Shown: positions 25,001 to 34,420, numbered from the stretch's first letter. The stretch is DNA of 64,000 nt from Abditibacteriota bacterium (GCA_017552965.1 JAFZNQ010000010.1:1-64000), one strand, 5' to 3'. Numbers and translations: made by a program. Notes: generated by a model not told the origin, from the letters alone.

Positions 25001-27711
25001 ATCTTCCCAAGACCGATTTTCCCATGAAGGCCAACCTGCCTGTCCGCGAAACGGAATACGAAAAGTACTGGGAAGAGAATGACATATACCAAAAGGCCCT
25101 GGACAAGGCGTCAAAAGGCACCTTTGTCCTGCATGACGGCCCCCCCTACTCCAACGGAGAGATACACACAGGCCACGCTCTCAACAAGATCCTGAAGGAC
25201 ATCATAGTCCGCTATATGCTCATGCAGGGCAAGCGGTCCGACTATTATCCCGGCTGGGACAATCACGGACTGCCCATCGAAAACAAGGTGTCGGAGCAGT
25301 TTGCCAAGAAAAAGATAGTCCCCGACACGGTGCAGATGAGAAAAGCCTGCCGCGAATATGCCGCCAAATGGATCGACATTCAGCGGGAAGGCTTCAAAAG
25401 GCTGGGTATATTTGCCCATTGGGACAACCCCTACCTGACCATGACCAACATATACGAGGCCACCATCATCAAGGTGTTCGGCGAGCTGGTGGAAGATGGC
25501 TATATATACAGAGGCCTGCGGCCTATCCATTGGTGCATCAACTGTGAGACAGCCCTGGCGGACGCAGAGATAGAATACGCGGATCACTCCTCGGATTCCA
25601 TATACGTCAGGTTCCCTCTTGCATCTGACCCCAAAGGACTCCTGAAGAGCGACAAGCCCATATACGTCATCATATGGACCACCACTCCCTGGACCATTCC
25701 CTCCAACCTGGCGGTGGCCATCCATCCCGATTATGACTATGTGCTCGCAGAGACAGACGACAGCTGCTATCTGCTGGCTCGGGATCTGGCAGAAAAGGCC
25801 TTTGGCGAGATAGGCATATCCGACTACAAAGAGACTGCCCTCTTCAAGGGCTCCGATCTCTACGGAGTGGAATTCAGACATCCCATCTACGACCGCAGAT
25901 CCCCGGTCCTCCTGGCAGACTACGTCACCCTGGAAGACGGCACCGGCGTCGTACACACGGCTCCCGGCCACGGCAAGGAAGACTTTGAGACCGGCAAACG
26001 CTACGGCCTCGAGGTGCTGAACCCCGTGAACGGCAAGGGCTGCTACACGGCAGAGGCCCCGGGCTTTGAGGGAATGCACGTATTCAGACACGGCAACGCA
26101 GCCGTTCTGGAAAAGCTGACTGAGGTGGGCGCCCTGCTGAAAAGCCAGACCATCACTCACTCCTATCCCCATTGCTGGCGCTGTCACAAGCCTGTGATTT
26201 TCAGGACCACGCCCCAGTGGTTCATGTCTCTGGACCACAAGGAGCTGAGACAAAGGATCCTCGAGGCCATCAAAAAGGTGGAGTTCTTCCCGAAGGAAGC
26301 CGAAAACAGGCTTACTGCCATGATGACCAACGCTCCGGACTGGTGTCTGTCCAGACAGCGCTCCTGGGGCGTAGGCATACCCGTGCTCTATTGCAGCGAC
26401 TGCAATGAAGCGGTGCTGGACAAGAGCGTCATAGACAAGGTGTATGAGGACGCTCTCCAAAACAGCTCCGACTCCTGGTTTGAAAAGGCGCCTGAGTTCT
26501 TCCTGCCGGAGGGCTACAGATGCCCCAAATGCGGCGGCACTCATTTCATCAAGGAAAAGGACGTGCTGGACGTATGGTTTGATTCCGGCTCCTCCTGCAG
26601 AGCGGTGCTGGACAACTTTGAGCACATATCCTTCCCTGCCGACATGTATCTGGAAGGCTCCGACCAGCACAGAGGCTGGTTCAACAAGTCTATTGTAGTG
26701 GGAGTCGCCACCAGAGGCGAAAGCCCCTTCAGGCAGCTGGTGAGCCACGGCTTTGTGCTGGACAAGGACGGCAAGGCCATGAGCAAATCCCTGGGCAACA
26801 CCATCCCGCCCAAGGATATCATCAACAACATGGGAGCAGACGTGCTGAGGATATATATCGCCACCTGCGACTACGCCGACGATATACGCATAGGCCAGGA
26901 GATGCTCAAAAACGCAGCCGACGGCTACAGACGCATCAGAAACACCTTCCGGTTCATGCTGGGCAATCTGTCGGACTTCGACCCTGCTGCCGACGCTGTG
27001 CCTTATGACAAGCTCTACGACATAGACAAATATGCTCTCGCCAGGACGCAGGAGCTGATCCGGGATGTCACCGAAGCCTACAACGGCTACGAGTTCCACA
27101 AGGCAGTCAAGGCCATCATCAACTTCTGTTCGGTGGATATGAGCAGCCTGTATCTGGACGTGCTCAAGGACAGGCTCTACACCTCCGGCAAAGACTGGCC
27201 CATCAGGCGCTCCGCCCAGACCGGTCTCTACCACGTGCTGAAGACACTGGTCAGACTGACCGCCCCTGTGATACCCCACACCTCCGAAGAGGTATGGCAG
27301 TTCATGCAGGACTCCTCAAAGGAAGAGTCGGTGTTTTTGGCAGACTTTCCTGTGGTAAGCGAGGATATGCTCTACGCCGACAATCGCTGGAGCGAGATCC
27401 TGGCCGTGAGAGACCGGGTCTTTGCCAAGCTGGAAGATGCCAAGACCAACGGGATCATCGCAAAGCCCATCGAAGCCAAGGTCACACTGCACCTTCCGAA
27501 GGATCTCATAGACCTGCTGCCCACAGAGCCGGCGGAGCTGGCCAGCTATTTCATAGTATCTCAGGTGGAGCTGCAGGAAGGCGAAGGCGATATCGTCATC
27601 GAAAAAGCCGTGGGAGAAAAATGCGAGCGCTGCTGGCTGGTCATGAAAGACGTGGGATCGGATCCGGAGCACCCGGGTCTGTGTTCCCGCTGTGCCGAAG
27701 CGGTAAAATGA
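24979..27711 (+). CDS. ileS: Isoleucyl-tRNA synthetase
   Basis: A class I synthetase charging tRNA-Ile, with editing of misactivated valine. The HIGH motif is present as HTGHA (near residue 60), the editing domain has WTTTPWTIPSNLAVA, and the KMSKS loop appears as AMSKSLGN (about 604-610). The C-terminal zinc finger has four Cys: CERC and CSRC. At 910 residues it is full length. It starts inside rfbD. The opening LPKTDFPMKANLPVRE is a normal bacterial IleS N-terminus. A hairpin terminator follows the stop, separating it from lspA. Confidence 0.97.
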   Translation: MDYSKTVNLPKTDFPMKANLPVRETEYEKYWEENDIYQKALDKASKGTFVLHDGPPYSNGEIHTGHALNKILKDIIVRYMLMQGKRSDYYPGWDNHGLPIENKVSEQFAKKKIVPDTVQMRKACREYAAKWIDIQREGFKRLGIFAHWDNPYLTMTNIYEATIIKVFGELVEDGYIYRGLRPIHWCINCETALADAEIEYADHSSDSIYVRFPLASDPKGLLKSDKPIYVIIWTTTPWTIPSNLAVAIHPDYDYVLAETDDSCYLLARDLAEKAFGEIGISDYKETALFKGSDLYGVEFRHPIYDRRSPVLLADYVTLEDGTGVVHTAPGHGKEDFETGKRYGLEVLNPVNGKGCYTAEAPGFEGMHVFRHGNAAVLEKLTEVGALLKSQTITHSYPHCWRCHKPVIFRTTPQWFMSLDHKELRQRILEAIKKVEFFPKEAENRLTAMMTNAPDWCLSRQRSWGVGIPVLYCSDCNEAVLDKSVIDKVYEDALQNSSDSWFEKAPEFFLPEGYRCPKCGGTHFIKEKDVLDVWFDSGSSCRAVLDNFEHISFPADMYLEGSDQHRGWFNKSIVVGVATRGESPFRQLVSHGFVLDKDGKAMSKSLGNTIPPKDIINNMGADVLRIYIATCDYADDIRIGQEMLKNAADGYRRIRNTFRFMLGNLSDFDPAADAVPYDKLYDIDKYALARTQELIRDVTEAYNGYEFHKAVKAIINFCSVDMSSLYLDVLKDRLYTSGKDWPIRRSAQTGLYHVLKTLVRLTAPVIPHTSEEVWQFMQDSSKEESVFLADFPVVSEDMLYADNRWSEILAVRDRVFAKLEDAKTNGIIAKPIEAKVTLHLPKDLIDLLPTEPAELASYFIVSQVELQEGEGDIVIEKAVGEKCERCWLVMKDVGSDPEHPGLCSRCAEAVK

Positions 27712-27717
27712 GTTTTA

Positions 27718-27747
27718 GCGGCAGATATCTATCTGCCGCATCTTTTT
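27718..27747 (+). terminator. Terminator-like hairpin between ileS and lspA
   Basis: A perfect 10-bp stem GCGGCAGATA/TATCTGCCGC with a tight loop is followed by a T5 run ending 3 nt before the lspA ATG. It could end ileS transcripts or, if read through, control lspA. Confidence 0.7.
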
Positions 27748-27750
27748 GTT

Positions 27751-28233
27751 ATGCACCGAAATCTGAAACTGCTTATATTGACCGCCCTTGCCGCAGCTGC
27801 CGCGGATCTCGCTGTCAAGCTTGTTGTCCTCAGTCAGCTCCGCGACAGGTCCATAGACGTGATACCCGGCTTTTTTTCTCTCACCCTGTCCTTCAATTAC
27901 GGGGCGGCCTTTGGGATACTCAAAGGCAATATCTGGCCGGTGGTATTCATATTTGCCCTGATGCTGGCAGCAGGCATCAGCTACAGGACCAAGCTCACCA
28001 GATCCCGGGGACTGTCCATAGCCTTCGGACTGGTGCTGGGAGGCGGAGCCGCCAATCTGGCAGACCGTCTGCTGATAGCTCCCAGGGGCTCGGTCACGGA
28101 TTTTCTCGACTTTCACATAGCCCACAGCGATGCTGTGCTGGCATATCCCACCTTCAACGTGGCTGACGCTTGCATCGTCGTAGGATGCATAGCCATCATC
28201 TATCTGTACAGATTCATCAAGGAGGACAGCTGA
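27751..28233 (+). CDS. lspA: Lipoprotein signal peptidase (signal peptidase II)
   Basis: An aspartic protease of the inner membrane that removes signal peptides from diacylated prolipoproteins. Four hydrophobic segments are visible, with the conserved NYGAAFGIL and the two catalytic Asp in NLADRL and FNVADA. Length 160 is typical. It abuts lgt, the enzyme acting just before it in lipoprotein maturation (stop and start touch). No Shine-Dalgarno precedes the ATG, and no alternative in-frame ATG, GTG or TTG lies upstream before a stop at 27709, so the start is probably correct but weakly initiated. Confidence 0.9.
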   Translation: MHRNLKLLILTALAAAAADLAVKLVVLSQLRDRSIDVIPGFFSLTLSFNYGAAFGILKGNIWPVVFIFALMLAAGISYRTKLTRSRGLSIAFGLVLGGGAANLADRLLIAPRGSVTDFLDFHIAHSDAVLAYPTFNVADACIVVGCIAIIYLYRFIKEDS

Positions 28234-28983
28234 TTGCATTCGGTATTGTGTACACTGGGAGGCATCAATGTATACAGCTACGGCCTGATGATAGATATAG
28301 GCGTGATATGCGCCTATATCCTGATGCTCCGCCGCCGCCATATATACAAGATCCCCGCCAACTGCATACTGGACATAGTCATCATTCTGACTGCCGCCGG
28401 CATGATAGGCGCCAGGCTGCTGTACGTAGCCCTGTATCATGACGAATTTCATTCTCTGAAGGACCTGTTTTCCGTGTGGAACGGAGGCCTCAGCTTTCAC
28501 GGAGGCCTTTTGCTGGGTCTTTTGTGCGTGTGGCTGTATTGCAAATACAGGCGGCTGCGCTTTCTCACAGCCCTTGATATGCTGAGCCCGGCTCTGTGCG
28601 TGGCCTATGCCTACGGCCGTATAGGCTGCTTTCTAAACGGCTGCTGCTACGGCAAATTCTCCGATTCGTTCATAGCGTGCCCTATGCTCACCCACGAAGG
28701 GCTCAGGACCTGCATCCCCACTCAGCTCATATCCTCAGCCTGCGGCTTCGGGATATGCTGCATCCTCATAGCGCTGCAAAAGTATTTTACCCGGGAAGGT
28801 CAGCAGCTCTCCTGCTTTTTGGCTCTCTTCGGGCTGTACCGCTTTGTGGTGGAGTTCTTCAGATATTACCCCTCTGACGCCTACTTGGGCGCCTTGACCC
28901 AGGGCCAGTATATCAGCCTTGTGATGATCGCCGCCGGCATTACGGCAGGCGTGCTGCTCAACAAAAAAGGCAAGCCTCAGTAA
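28234..28983 (+). CDS. lgt: Prolipoprotein diacylglyceryl transferase
   Basis: Transfers a diacylglyceryl group from phosphatidylglycerol to the lipobox Cys in the inner membrane. Family motifs seen: GGLSFHGG, YGRIGCFLNGCCYG (signature with the essential Arg) and FGLYRFVVEFFR. Seven membrane segments are plausible; the length of 249 is near normal. It starts with TTG, directly after the lspA stop. AAGGAGGA lies 8 nt upstream, which is a strong reason to accept this start. It forms an operon with lspA and ends in a terminator. The giant barrel-like gene converges on it. Confidence 0.93.
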   Translation: MHSVLCTLGGINVYSYGLMIDIGVICAYILMLRRRHIYKIPANCILDIVIILTAAGMIGARLLYVALYHDEFHSLKDLFSVWNGGLSFHGGLLLGLLCVWLYCKYRRLRFLTALDMLSPALCVAYAYGRIGCFLNGCCYGKFSDSFIACPMLTHEGLRTCIPTQLISSACGFGICCILIALQKYFTREGQQLSCFLALFGLYRFVVEFFRYYPSDAYLGALTQGQYISLVMIAAGITAGVLLNKKGKPQ

Positions 28984-29000
28984 GGCTTGCCTTTATTTTT
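28966..29000. terminator. Bidirectional terminator after lgt
   Basis: A 12-bp stem AAAGGCAAGCCT/AGGCTTGCCTTT with a 5-nt loop is flanked by T-rich sequence on one side and A-rich on the other. It serves lgt on the plus strand and the convergent barrel-like gene on the minus strand. Confidence 0.85.
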
Positions 29001-29007
29001 TAGTCTG

Positions 29008-32000
29008 TCAGAAGCTGGTCCTGAAGTTCAGCATCACGTTCTCGGGCTGCAGATTGGTCTGCTGCACACCGTTCACCAAAGCAGTAGCCTTGCTGGCGGA
29101 TATGCCCAGGAAACCGTCGGAGCTGATCTTGCGCTCATAAGACACGTTGTAGGAAAAATCTACCTCGTCTTCATCCATATTCCTTCTGTCGGTAGTGATA
29201 CCGCCCTCTATGGTCCACTTGCCTTCCCGATCCTTTCTGGTACCGGAAAGACCGAACTTCAATACTTCCTCGCTCTTGGTCAGCTGATTGGCATTGTTCA
29301 GGTTGTTGAAGGTATATTTCAGCGTCAGGTCATTGTAGGCGTTCAGCTTGTGGGTCAGACCGAACTCCTTGGTCTTCACAGGGATAAAGGACTTCTGGTC
29401 GGTCCAGTTTCCGTCCACCTTGTTGTAGAGAGCGCTGAGCTTGTCATTCAGGGCATAGGACATATTGAGCCTGTCCGTATCGCCACGGACGCCGTTGGTC
29501 TGAGTGGTGGTATTGTCTTCATACTTCACACTGATTGGCGTACCGAATACCTTCTCGTTGACATAAGAGAGCTTTTCGTTCTCGATGTAGTAGGACTTGT
29601 GATTGGCCTCCAGGATATTGCTCCGTTCCATGAGGAACTTGCCGTTTAAAAGGTCGGCAGTGAAGCTGTAGCCTGCATCATACTTGTCATTGATAAGCTT
29701 GACCTTTTTGGTGTCATACTTATAATTGACGGCCATATCCTTCACGAATTTGTCCGAGAACAGCCTGGGCAGCTTGCCCGTGACAGTCAGATACTGCACG
29801 TCCGTATCGTTGCCGTCGCCTCCCAGCTTCTGATCCACCGAATAATTGACGGCGAAGTTGTCGTTGACGGAGTATATGACTCCGTACTTCAGCCTGTTCT
29901 CATCCTGAATGGTGTTGTAGTCGGTGACTCCGTAGCCAAAGGTAAGAGCTATCTTGTCGGTGATCTTCTGATGAGCATACAGGTCGTACTTGGTAAAGGC
30001 GCTGGCGCCGTGATCAAAGTCGTTGGACTGATAGTCCAGGTTCAATACGAACTTCTGGCTCTGATCGGACTTCAGGCTGACGTCCAGTATCTCCTGATCG
30101 ATAGGTCTCCTGTTGCCGTCCAGATACGAATTGGTATAGTACTGACTGTAAAAGCTGATGTTCTTGAACTTGCCCAGATCCAGGATCTTGTTCATCCTGG
30201 CGATCTTGGTCTTGTTGTCCACAAAGTTCACGCCGCCGGCGCTCTCGGTGTAATCATTGGAGAACCAATAAGCGTTGAACTTGTCGTTGGGCTTGTAGGT
30301 GACGTCGTACAGCAGCTTGCCGATATCCTGATCGGTGACAGCCTTTTTGGCGTCCACCAGATAGGCGTTGACGTCCAGAGTCTGGTTGGTCTTGCCCATC
30401 TTGAGATTCAGGTCGTATTCGGTCCTCTTGAACCCCTTGTTTGCCTGCTGATTGGCTCTGTCGGCATCGTAGAGGTCCAATACTCTGGTAAAGGCATCGT
30501 CAAAGTCCATGTAGCGTCTGGCAAAAGACACCTTGGGCGAAGCGTAATTGAAATAATTCCGCTTGTACCCGGAGCCGGTGACGCTGTCATATATACTGTC
30601 GTCCGAATACCTGAAGTATCCCAGCTTGGTGGTGGTCTCCAGGCCGTACACGCTCCTGCGCATACCGTACTGGTTGTTGTAGCCGCCTATCTCCTGAGGA
30701 GTCAGAGCATACAGCCTCCTGAATTCGGAGTCTATGTCATCCTTGCGGTACCACAGCTTGTAGGTCTTGTTGTTGTAGCCCAGGTTGATCATATCCAGAC
30801 CGGCATTGCCGGCGGACTTGTCCCTGATGGTGCTCTTTGCAAAGGTCAGGGCGCTGTCGGGGGACAGCACGTACTTGCTGTAGATGAGGGACCTGTCCAG
30901 CCCGGACATGTTGTTCCAGGAAGCCCTGTCCTGATCGGATACGCTGTTCATATCCGTATTATAGTCAAACATCTTCTTCACGTAGCCCGTCAGCCTGTTC
31001 TTCTCGTTGGCATCGAGAGCATACATGCGGTTGAAGTCGCCCTTGCTGGACACGGAAGCGTAGCCCATCTCCAGGTTCTTGTAGGCCAGATTGACCATGC
31101 TGGTGTCCAGAGAAGCGCCGTTTTGCCTCAGCTTGGACATATAGAAGGTCTGCCACAGAGGAGCCTCTGCGGTAGAAGTATTGTACTTCAGGCTCAGGCC
31201 CGTGCGCTTCATGCCGTCTTCCAGGGAATACTGCCCCTTGTCGCCCTCTCTCAGGCTGCCGTAACGCCCGAAGCCCTCGTCTATGCTCCTGGACAGATAG
31301 TCCAGCTGGAACTTGGCTCCTGCCAGACTCAGAGTCCTATTGGAGATATCCTTGCCGTTGTTGGATATCTTGTTGTCGGCATAGGCCAGATCGGCAAAAT
31401 TGACGAACTTGTAGTTGAAAGCCATGGCGGTCCTATCAAGACCGGCCTCAGCCTTCATGGCGCCCTTGTCGGCCTCTCTCAGGCTGTCATAACGGGCGAA
31501 AGCGCCGCCGTAGCTGTTCTTGCTGTAGCTGAACTGCATGCGGTCGTTGTTGAAGCCTATGGCAGTGGATTCCACCTTGTCGTTGGCGTCCTTCACGGAG
31601 CTGTAGGCCATGGAAAGGCTGCCCAGGTTGTTGAAGCTGTAATTCAGACCCAGGTTGTTCCTCTTCAGACCCTTCTCTGCCAGCATCTGGCCCAGCAGAG
31701 AGCCGTCTATGCCGGAATTGGCGGCCAGATATGCATCTCCGGCAAAGGTGGAGTCGATCTCCTGATAGCCGGCGGTGATGGAGCCGCTCTTGCCCAGATT
31801 GAGGGTGAGATTGTGCACGTTGAAATCGCCGGATCTCTGAGCGTCGGTGTTATTGAGAGTGTTGTTGTAATAATAACTGTTGAAGCTCAGGATACCGCCA
31901 AGGCTGGACTTGATGTTGGTGCCATAGGTCATGTCGCCGGTCATGGCGTCGGTAGTGTTGAAGCCCAGAGCCATGCTCAGCGAGTTGTTGCCTCCGGAAA

Positions 32001-32367
32001 AATCCAGGAACGGAAGGGTGGCAGAGGTCACTGCGGCGCTCTTGGCGACACCGGGCTTGTAGTAGTAGTCCACGGATACGAAGTCGCCCTTCTCCAGCTT
32101 TTTGGAGAAGGTCAGCACCGAGGTGGCGTAGTCTATGGTGTACTCATATTTGGACTTGCTGAGGGGGACGCCGTTCAGATACACGTTTTCCGTATCTGCC
32201 AGAATGCCTCCCATTGCAAGATTGATGGTCGTGCCGTTGGCTTTTACGGTCAGGTATTCACGGTTGATCTTATAATCGTCCACGTCCGCATATGACGGAA
32301 CGGCAGAAGCGAATACTCCTGCTATCACCAAAACCAATATTAAGCTGTTAAGAAGATTGCGCATCAT
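29008..32367 (-). CDS. Giant secreted beta-barrel-like protein with internal repeats
   Basis: A 1119-residue exported protein. The signal peptide is NLLNSLILVLVIAGVFASA, and the chain is dominated by alternating strands ending in FRTSF, a C-terminal Phe as used for outer-membrane barrel assembly. Length suggests a very large barrel. Residues about 290-650 hold a degenerate repeat: F-x-R-x3-L at 290, 366, 445, 549 and 626, each followed by G-[LMF]-x-R. I start it at the ATG at 32367, not at the GTG at 32376, because AAGGAG is then at proper spacing. It has its own promoter. I recognise no family; a porin, surface or TamB-partner role is speculative. Confidence 0.8.
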   Translation of the reverse strand: MMRNLLNSLILVLVIAGVFASAVPSYADVDDYKINREYLTVKANGTTINLAMGGILADTENVYLNGVPLSKSKYEYTIDYATSVLTFSKKLEKGDFVSVDYYYKPGVAKSAAVTSATLPFLDFSGGNNSLSMALGFNTTDAMTGDMTYGTNIKSSLGGILSFNSYYYNNTLNNTDAQRSGDFNVHNLTLNLGKSGSITAGYQEIDSTFAGDAYLAANSGIDGSLLGQMLAEKGLKRNNLGLNYSFNNLGSLSMAYSSVKDANDKVESTAIGFNNDRMQFSYSKNSYGGAFARYDSLREADKGAMKAEAGLDRTAMAFNYKFVNFADLAYADNKISNNGKDISNRTLSLAGAKFQLDYLSRSIDEGFGRYGSLREGDKGQYSLEDGMKRTGLSLKYNTSTAEAPLWQTFYMSKLRQNGASLDTSMVNLAYKNLEMGYASVSSKGDFNRMYALDANEKNRLTGYVKKMFDYNTDMNSVSDQDRASWNNMSGLDRSLIYSKYVLSPDSALTFAKSTIRDKSAGNAGLDMINLGYNNKTYKLWYRKDDIDSEFRRLYALTPQEIGGYNNQYGMRRSVYGLETTTKLGYFRYSDDSIYDSVTGSGYKRNYFNYASPKVSFARRYMDFDDAFTRVLDLYDADRANQQANKGFKRTEYDLNLKMGKTNQTLDVNAYLVDAKKAVTDQDIGKLLYDVTYKPNDKFNAYWFSNDYTESAGGVNFVDNKTKIARMNKILDLGKFKNISFYSQYYTNSYLDGNRRPIDQEILDVSLKSDQSQKFVLNLDYQSNDFDHGASAFTKYDLYAHQKITDKIALTFGYGVTDYNTIQDENRLKYGVIYSVNDNFAVNYSVDQKLGGDGNDTDVQYLTVTGKLPRLFSDKFVKDMAVNYKYDTKKVKLINDKYDAGYSFTADLLNGKFLMERSNILEANHKSYYIENEKLSYVNEKVFGTPISVKYEDNTTTQTNGVRGDTDRLNMSYALNDKLSALYNKVDGNWTDQKSFIPVKTKEFGLTHKLNAYNDLTLKYTFNNLNNANQLTKSEEVLKFGLSGTRKDREGKWTIEGGITTDRRNMDEDEVDFSYNVSYERKISSDGFLGISASKATALVNGVQQTNLQPENVMLNFRTSF

Positions 32368-32402
32368 GATGATCACACTCCTTAGACACTTTATTCATAT
32401 AT

Positions 32403-32432
32403 ATTATATCACGATATATATGCAACAATCAA
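32403..32432 (-). promoter_or_regulatory. Promoter of the barrel-like gene
   Basis: TTGATT and TATAAT with 18 nt between, TGA before the -10. It lies about 35 nt upstream of the ATG. Confidence 0.75.
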
Positions 32433-32484
32433 CCCTTTGCACTATATTCTAATAATAATACGGATATCCCCGAAAAAAAGTTTC

Positions 32485-32832
32485 TCACAGCAGGGCTGTG
32501 ATCCTGTTTTTTTCGTCCACCAGCACCGCTTTGCGCTCCACGGGCTCGTCCGTCAGGCAAAAGGCGCAGATGATCACCTTGTCGCCGACCCTGTTCTTCA
32601 GGGCTGCGGCGCCGTTGAGGCATATCATGCCGCTATTCGCAGGTCCCTCTATACAATAGGTCTCCAGCCTTTCTCCGTTGGAGACGTTCCACACGTGGAC
32701 CAGCTCGCCGTCCCGGAGATCCGCGGCGTCCATGAGGGTCTTGTCAATGGTGATGCTGCCCACGTAATCCACGTCGCACTCCGTGATAGTGGCCCTGTGT
32801 ATCTTGCTCTTGCATATATTCAGTAGTTTCAT
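32485..32832 (-). CDS. panD: Aspartate 1-decarboxylase
   Basis: Makes beta-alanine from aspartate for pantothenate and CoA synthesis. It is made as an inactive proenzyme. Self-cleavage at Gly25-Ser26 in YVGSITID produces the pyruvoyl cofactor on the new N-terminal Ser. Also seen: NICKSKIHRATITECD at the start, NVSNGERLETY and NGAAAL of the family. Length 115 is typical. No panB or panC is nearby, so it stands alone. Its promoter diverges from that of lepB. Confidence 0.95.
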   Translation of the reverse strand: MKLLNICKSKIHRATITECDVDYVGSITIDKTLMDAADLRDGELVHVWNVSNGERLETYCIEGPANSGMICLNGAAALKNRVGDKVIICAFCLTDEPVERKAVLVDEKNRITALL

Positions 32833-32863
32833 AGTAAAATCGCCCCTTTCAGGCCTCTATATG

Positions 32864-32892
32864 ATTTTATCATGTCCGGGACGAAATGTAAA
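32864..32892 (-). promoter_or_regulatory. Promoter of panD
   Basis: TTTACA and TAAAAT separated by 17 nt, with TGA before the -10. The start codon is about 30 nt downstream. Confidence 0.75.
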
Positions 32893-32920
32893 GCGGCGTC
32901 TGTCTTTTTTGCCGGGGGTA

Positions 32921-32929
32921 TGGTATAAT
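32921..32929 (+). promoter_or_regulatory. Extended -10 of lepB
   Basis: TGGTATAAT 31 nt upstream of the lepB ATG; no good -35 is seen 17 nt upstream (TGTCTT at 32901). Confidence 0.65.
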
Positions 32930-32959
32930 ATATTTGCATCACTACAAACGGAGTCCGGA

Positions 32960-33934
32960 ATGAGTTTTACCGAAAAGCTTGCAGGCATGAGTATAGTCAA
33001 CGTGATATTTCTCAGCATTATACTCATCATCATCAGAGTCTTACTCAGGGATACCACCAATCCCGTATTGAAGCAGGTGGCCGAATTTGCCGAATCCCTT
33101 GCTTTTGCATTTCTGCTGGTATTTCTTATCATCAGGCCGTTTTTTATCCAGTCCTTCTACATCCCTTCCGCATCCATGAGGCCCGGACTTCTGGAGAACG
33201 ACCACATAGTGGCCAACAAGTTCATCTATTTCTTCAAGGAGCCCTCCTTCGGCGACGTAGTCATCTTCAAGGCGCCCAACGAGGCGGTCATAGACAAGGC
33301 CTCCTACAAGCCGTACACCGTCCCCCGGGACAAATTCCGCAGGTTCATGGACGTGATCACCAACAAGGACACACGCCTGGACTTCATCAAGAGAGTCATC
33401 GGCGAGCCCGGCGACGAGGTCCGCATCACTCCCGGCTTCATACTCACAGCCAAGTCCTCCTATTATCCCGAGGGCGTCATATTTCACCGTGACCTCCGGG
33501 ACCGGCTCTCGGTCTTTGCCAAGCCCGGCAGGGACGGCAAGATAAAGCTCACCAAAAGCGCCGTGCTGATGGACGGCGAAAAGCTGGACACCGACAAGGT
33601 CAAGGAAGCCCTGCGTCTGGGCAAGAACGACAGATTTGACATACATCCCGGCACCGTGTACCGCAACGGCAAGGCGCTGGACGAGCCCTACACCGCCGAG
33701 GATCCCGAGCTCCCCTATCCCATCACCGGCCTGAAGACCATCAAGCCAGAATGGATCGTCAAGAAAAAGGACGAGACCTGGGTAAAGGTGCCGGAGGGCA
33801 AATATCTGGTCATGGGAGACAACCGCAACGATTCCTTTGACGCCCGCTTCTGGGGCCTTCTGGACCGGGACAGCATCAAGGGCAAGGCTCTCTTCCTCTT
33901 TTGGCCTCTGAACCGCATCAAGCTGGTCAAATAG
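32960..33934 (+). CDS. lepB: Signal peptidase I
   Basis: Serine protease of the inner membrane that cleaves signal peptides of exported proteins. Two hydrophobic N-terminal segments (about 11-30 and 46-66) precede the catalytic Ser72 in YIPSASMRPG. The general base is Lys144 in KRVIGEPGDEV. MGDNRNDSFDAR is the conserved box D region. At 324 residues it is larger than most, because of inserted sequence (about 155-240) between the lysine and the last box. The frame runs far upstream; the ATG at 32960 is preferred, with GGAG 6 nt before it and the conserved N-terminus directly after. It heads an operon with two small membrane proteins. Confidence 0.93.
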   Translation: MSFTEKLAGMSIVNVIFLSIILIIIRVLLRDTTNPVLKQVAEFAESLAFAFLLVFLIIRPFFIQSFYIPSASMRPGLLENDHIVANKFIYFFKEPSFGDVVIFKAPNEAVIDKASYKPYTVPRDKFRRFMDVITNKDTRLDFIKRVIGEPGDEVRITPGFILTAKSSYYPEGVIFHRDLRDRLSVFAKPGRDGKIKLTKSAVLMDGEKLDTDKVKEALRLGKNDRFDIHPGTVYRNGKALDEPYTAEDPELPYPITGLKTIKPEWIVKKKDETWVKVPEGKYLVMGDNRNDSFDARFWGLLDRDSIKGKALFLFWPLNRIKLVK

Positions 33935-33943
33935 GAGCCCGTC

Positions 33944-34420
33944 GTGAAACTCTCGGACATAGCCTCTCTGGCCACCAGGCTCTTTTGCATATTTTCCTCC
34001 ATCGAGGTCCTGAAGCAGCTGCTGGACACGGTGATATTCGTGGGATCCGTCAGACTGTCCTCTCTGCTTGCGCCCATCTGCCTGAATATTATAGAGCTCG
34101 CGCTTTTGGCAGTGCTCTTCAGATACAGCCTTGCTCTGGGCAAATTCATAGCCGGAGGCAAGTCGGAGCAGACCCTCTCCGACAGGCTGCTGGGGGCATA
34201 CACGGCCAAGCTGGCCCTCTTTATCACCGGGATCATCATCATATATTCCAGCCTGATATCCGTGTTCAGACACGTTGCCAACAGCCTGACCGGCGAAATG
34301 CTCTATTCAGCCCATTCCGTGGCTTCTGCGGGCAGCACGGAGTTTTTCGCCGCGTTTATATTCATCGTTCTCGGCGCAGCCTTCATCTTTACGGCGGTCA
34401 AAACGGGCGGTGACAAATGA
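33944..34420 (+). CDS. Small membrane protein, unrecognised (lepB operon)
   Basis: I do not recognise this 158-residue protein. It has three to four hydrophobic stretches (about 35-65, 88-112 and 135-152), so it should be a multi-pass inner-membrane protein. It starts with GTG, with AGGAG 6 nt upstream, 9 nt after the lepB stop. Its last codons overlap the ATG of the next membrane gene (ATGA). The tight three-gene order suggests a link to protein export or to a membrane process tied to LepB, but this rests on context alone. Confidence 0.7.
   Translation: MKLSDIASLATRLFCIFSSIEVLKQLLDTVIFVGSVRLSSLLAPICLNIIELALLAVLFRYSLALGKFIAGGKSEQTLSDRLLGAYTAKLALFITGIIIIYSSLISVFRHVANSLTGEMLYSAHSVASAGSTEFFAAFIFIVLGAAFIFTAVKTGGDK

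Noticed and set aside
25111-27279. A 722-codon open frame on the strand opposite ileS
   Set aside because: It lies entirely within ileS, has low-complexity Val/Gly/His-rich composition, no domain and no Shine-Dalgarno. Strong codon bias of the real gene creates it.
29971-32295. A 774-codon open frame opposite the barrel-like gene
   Set aside because: It mirrors the codons of the real gene, lacks a ribosome site and has no recognisable feature.
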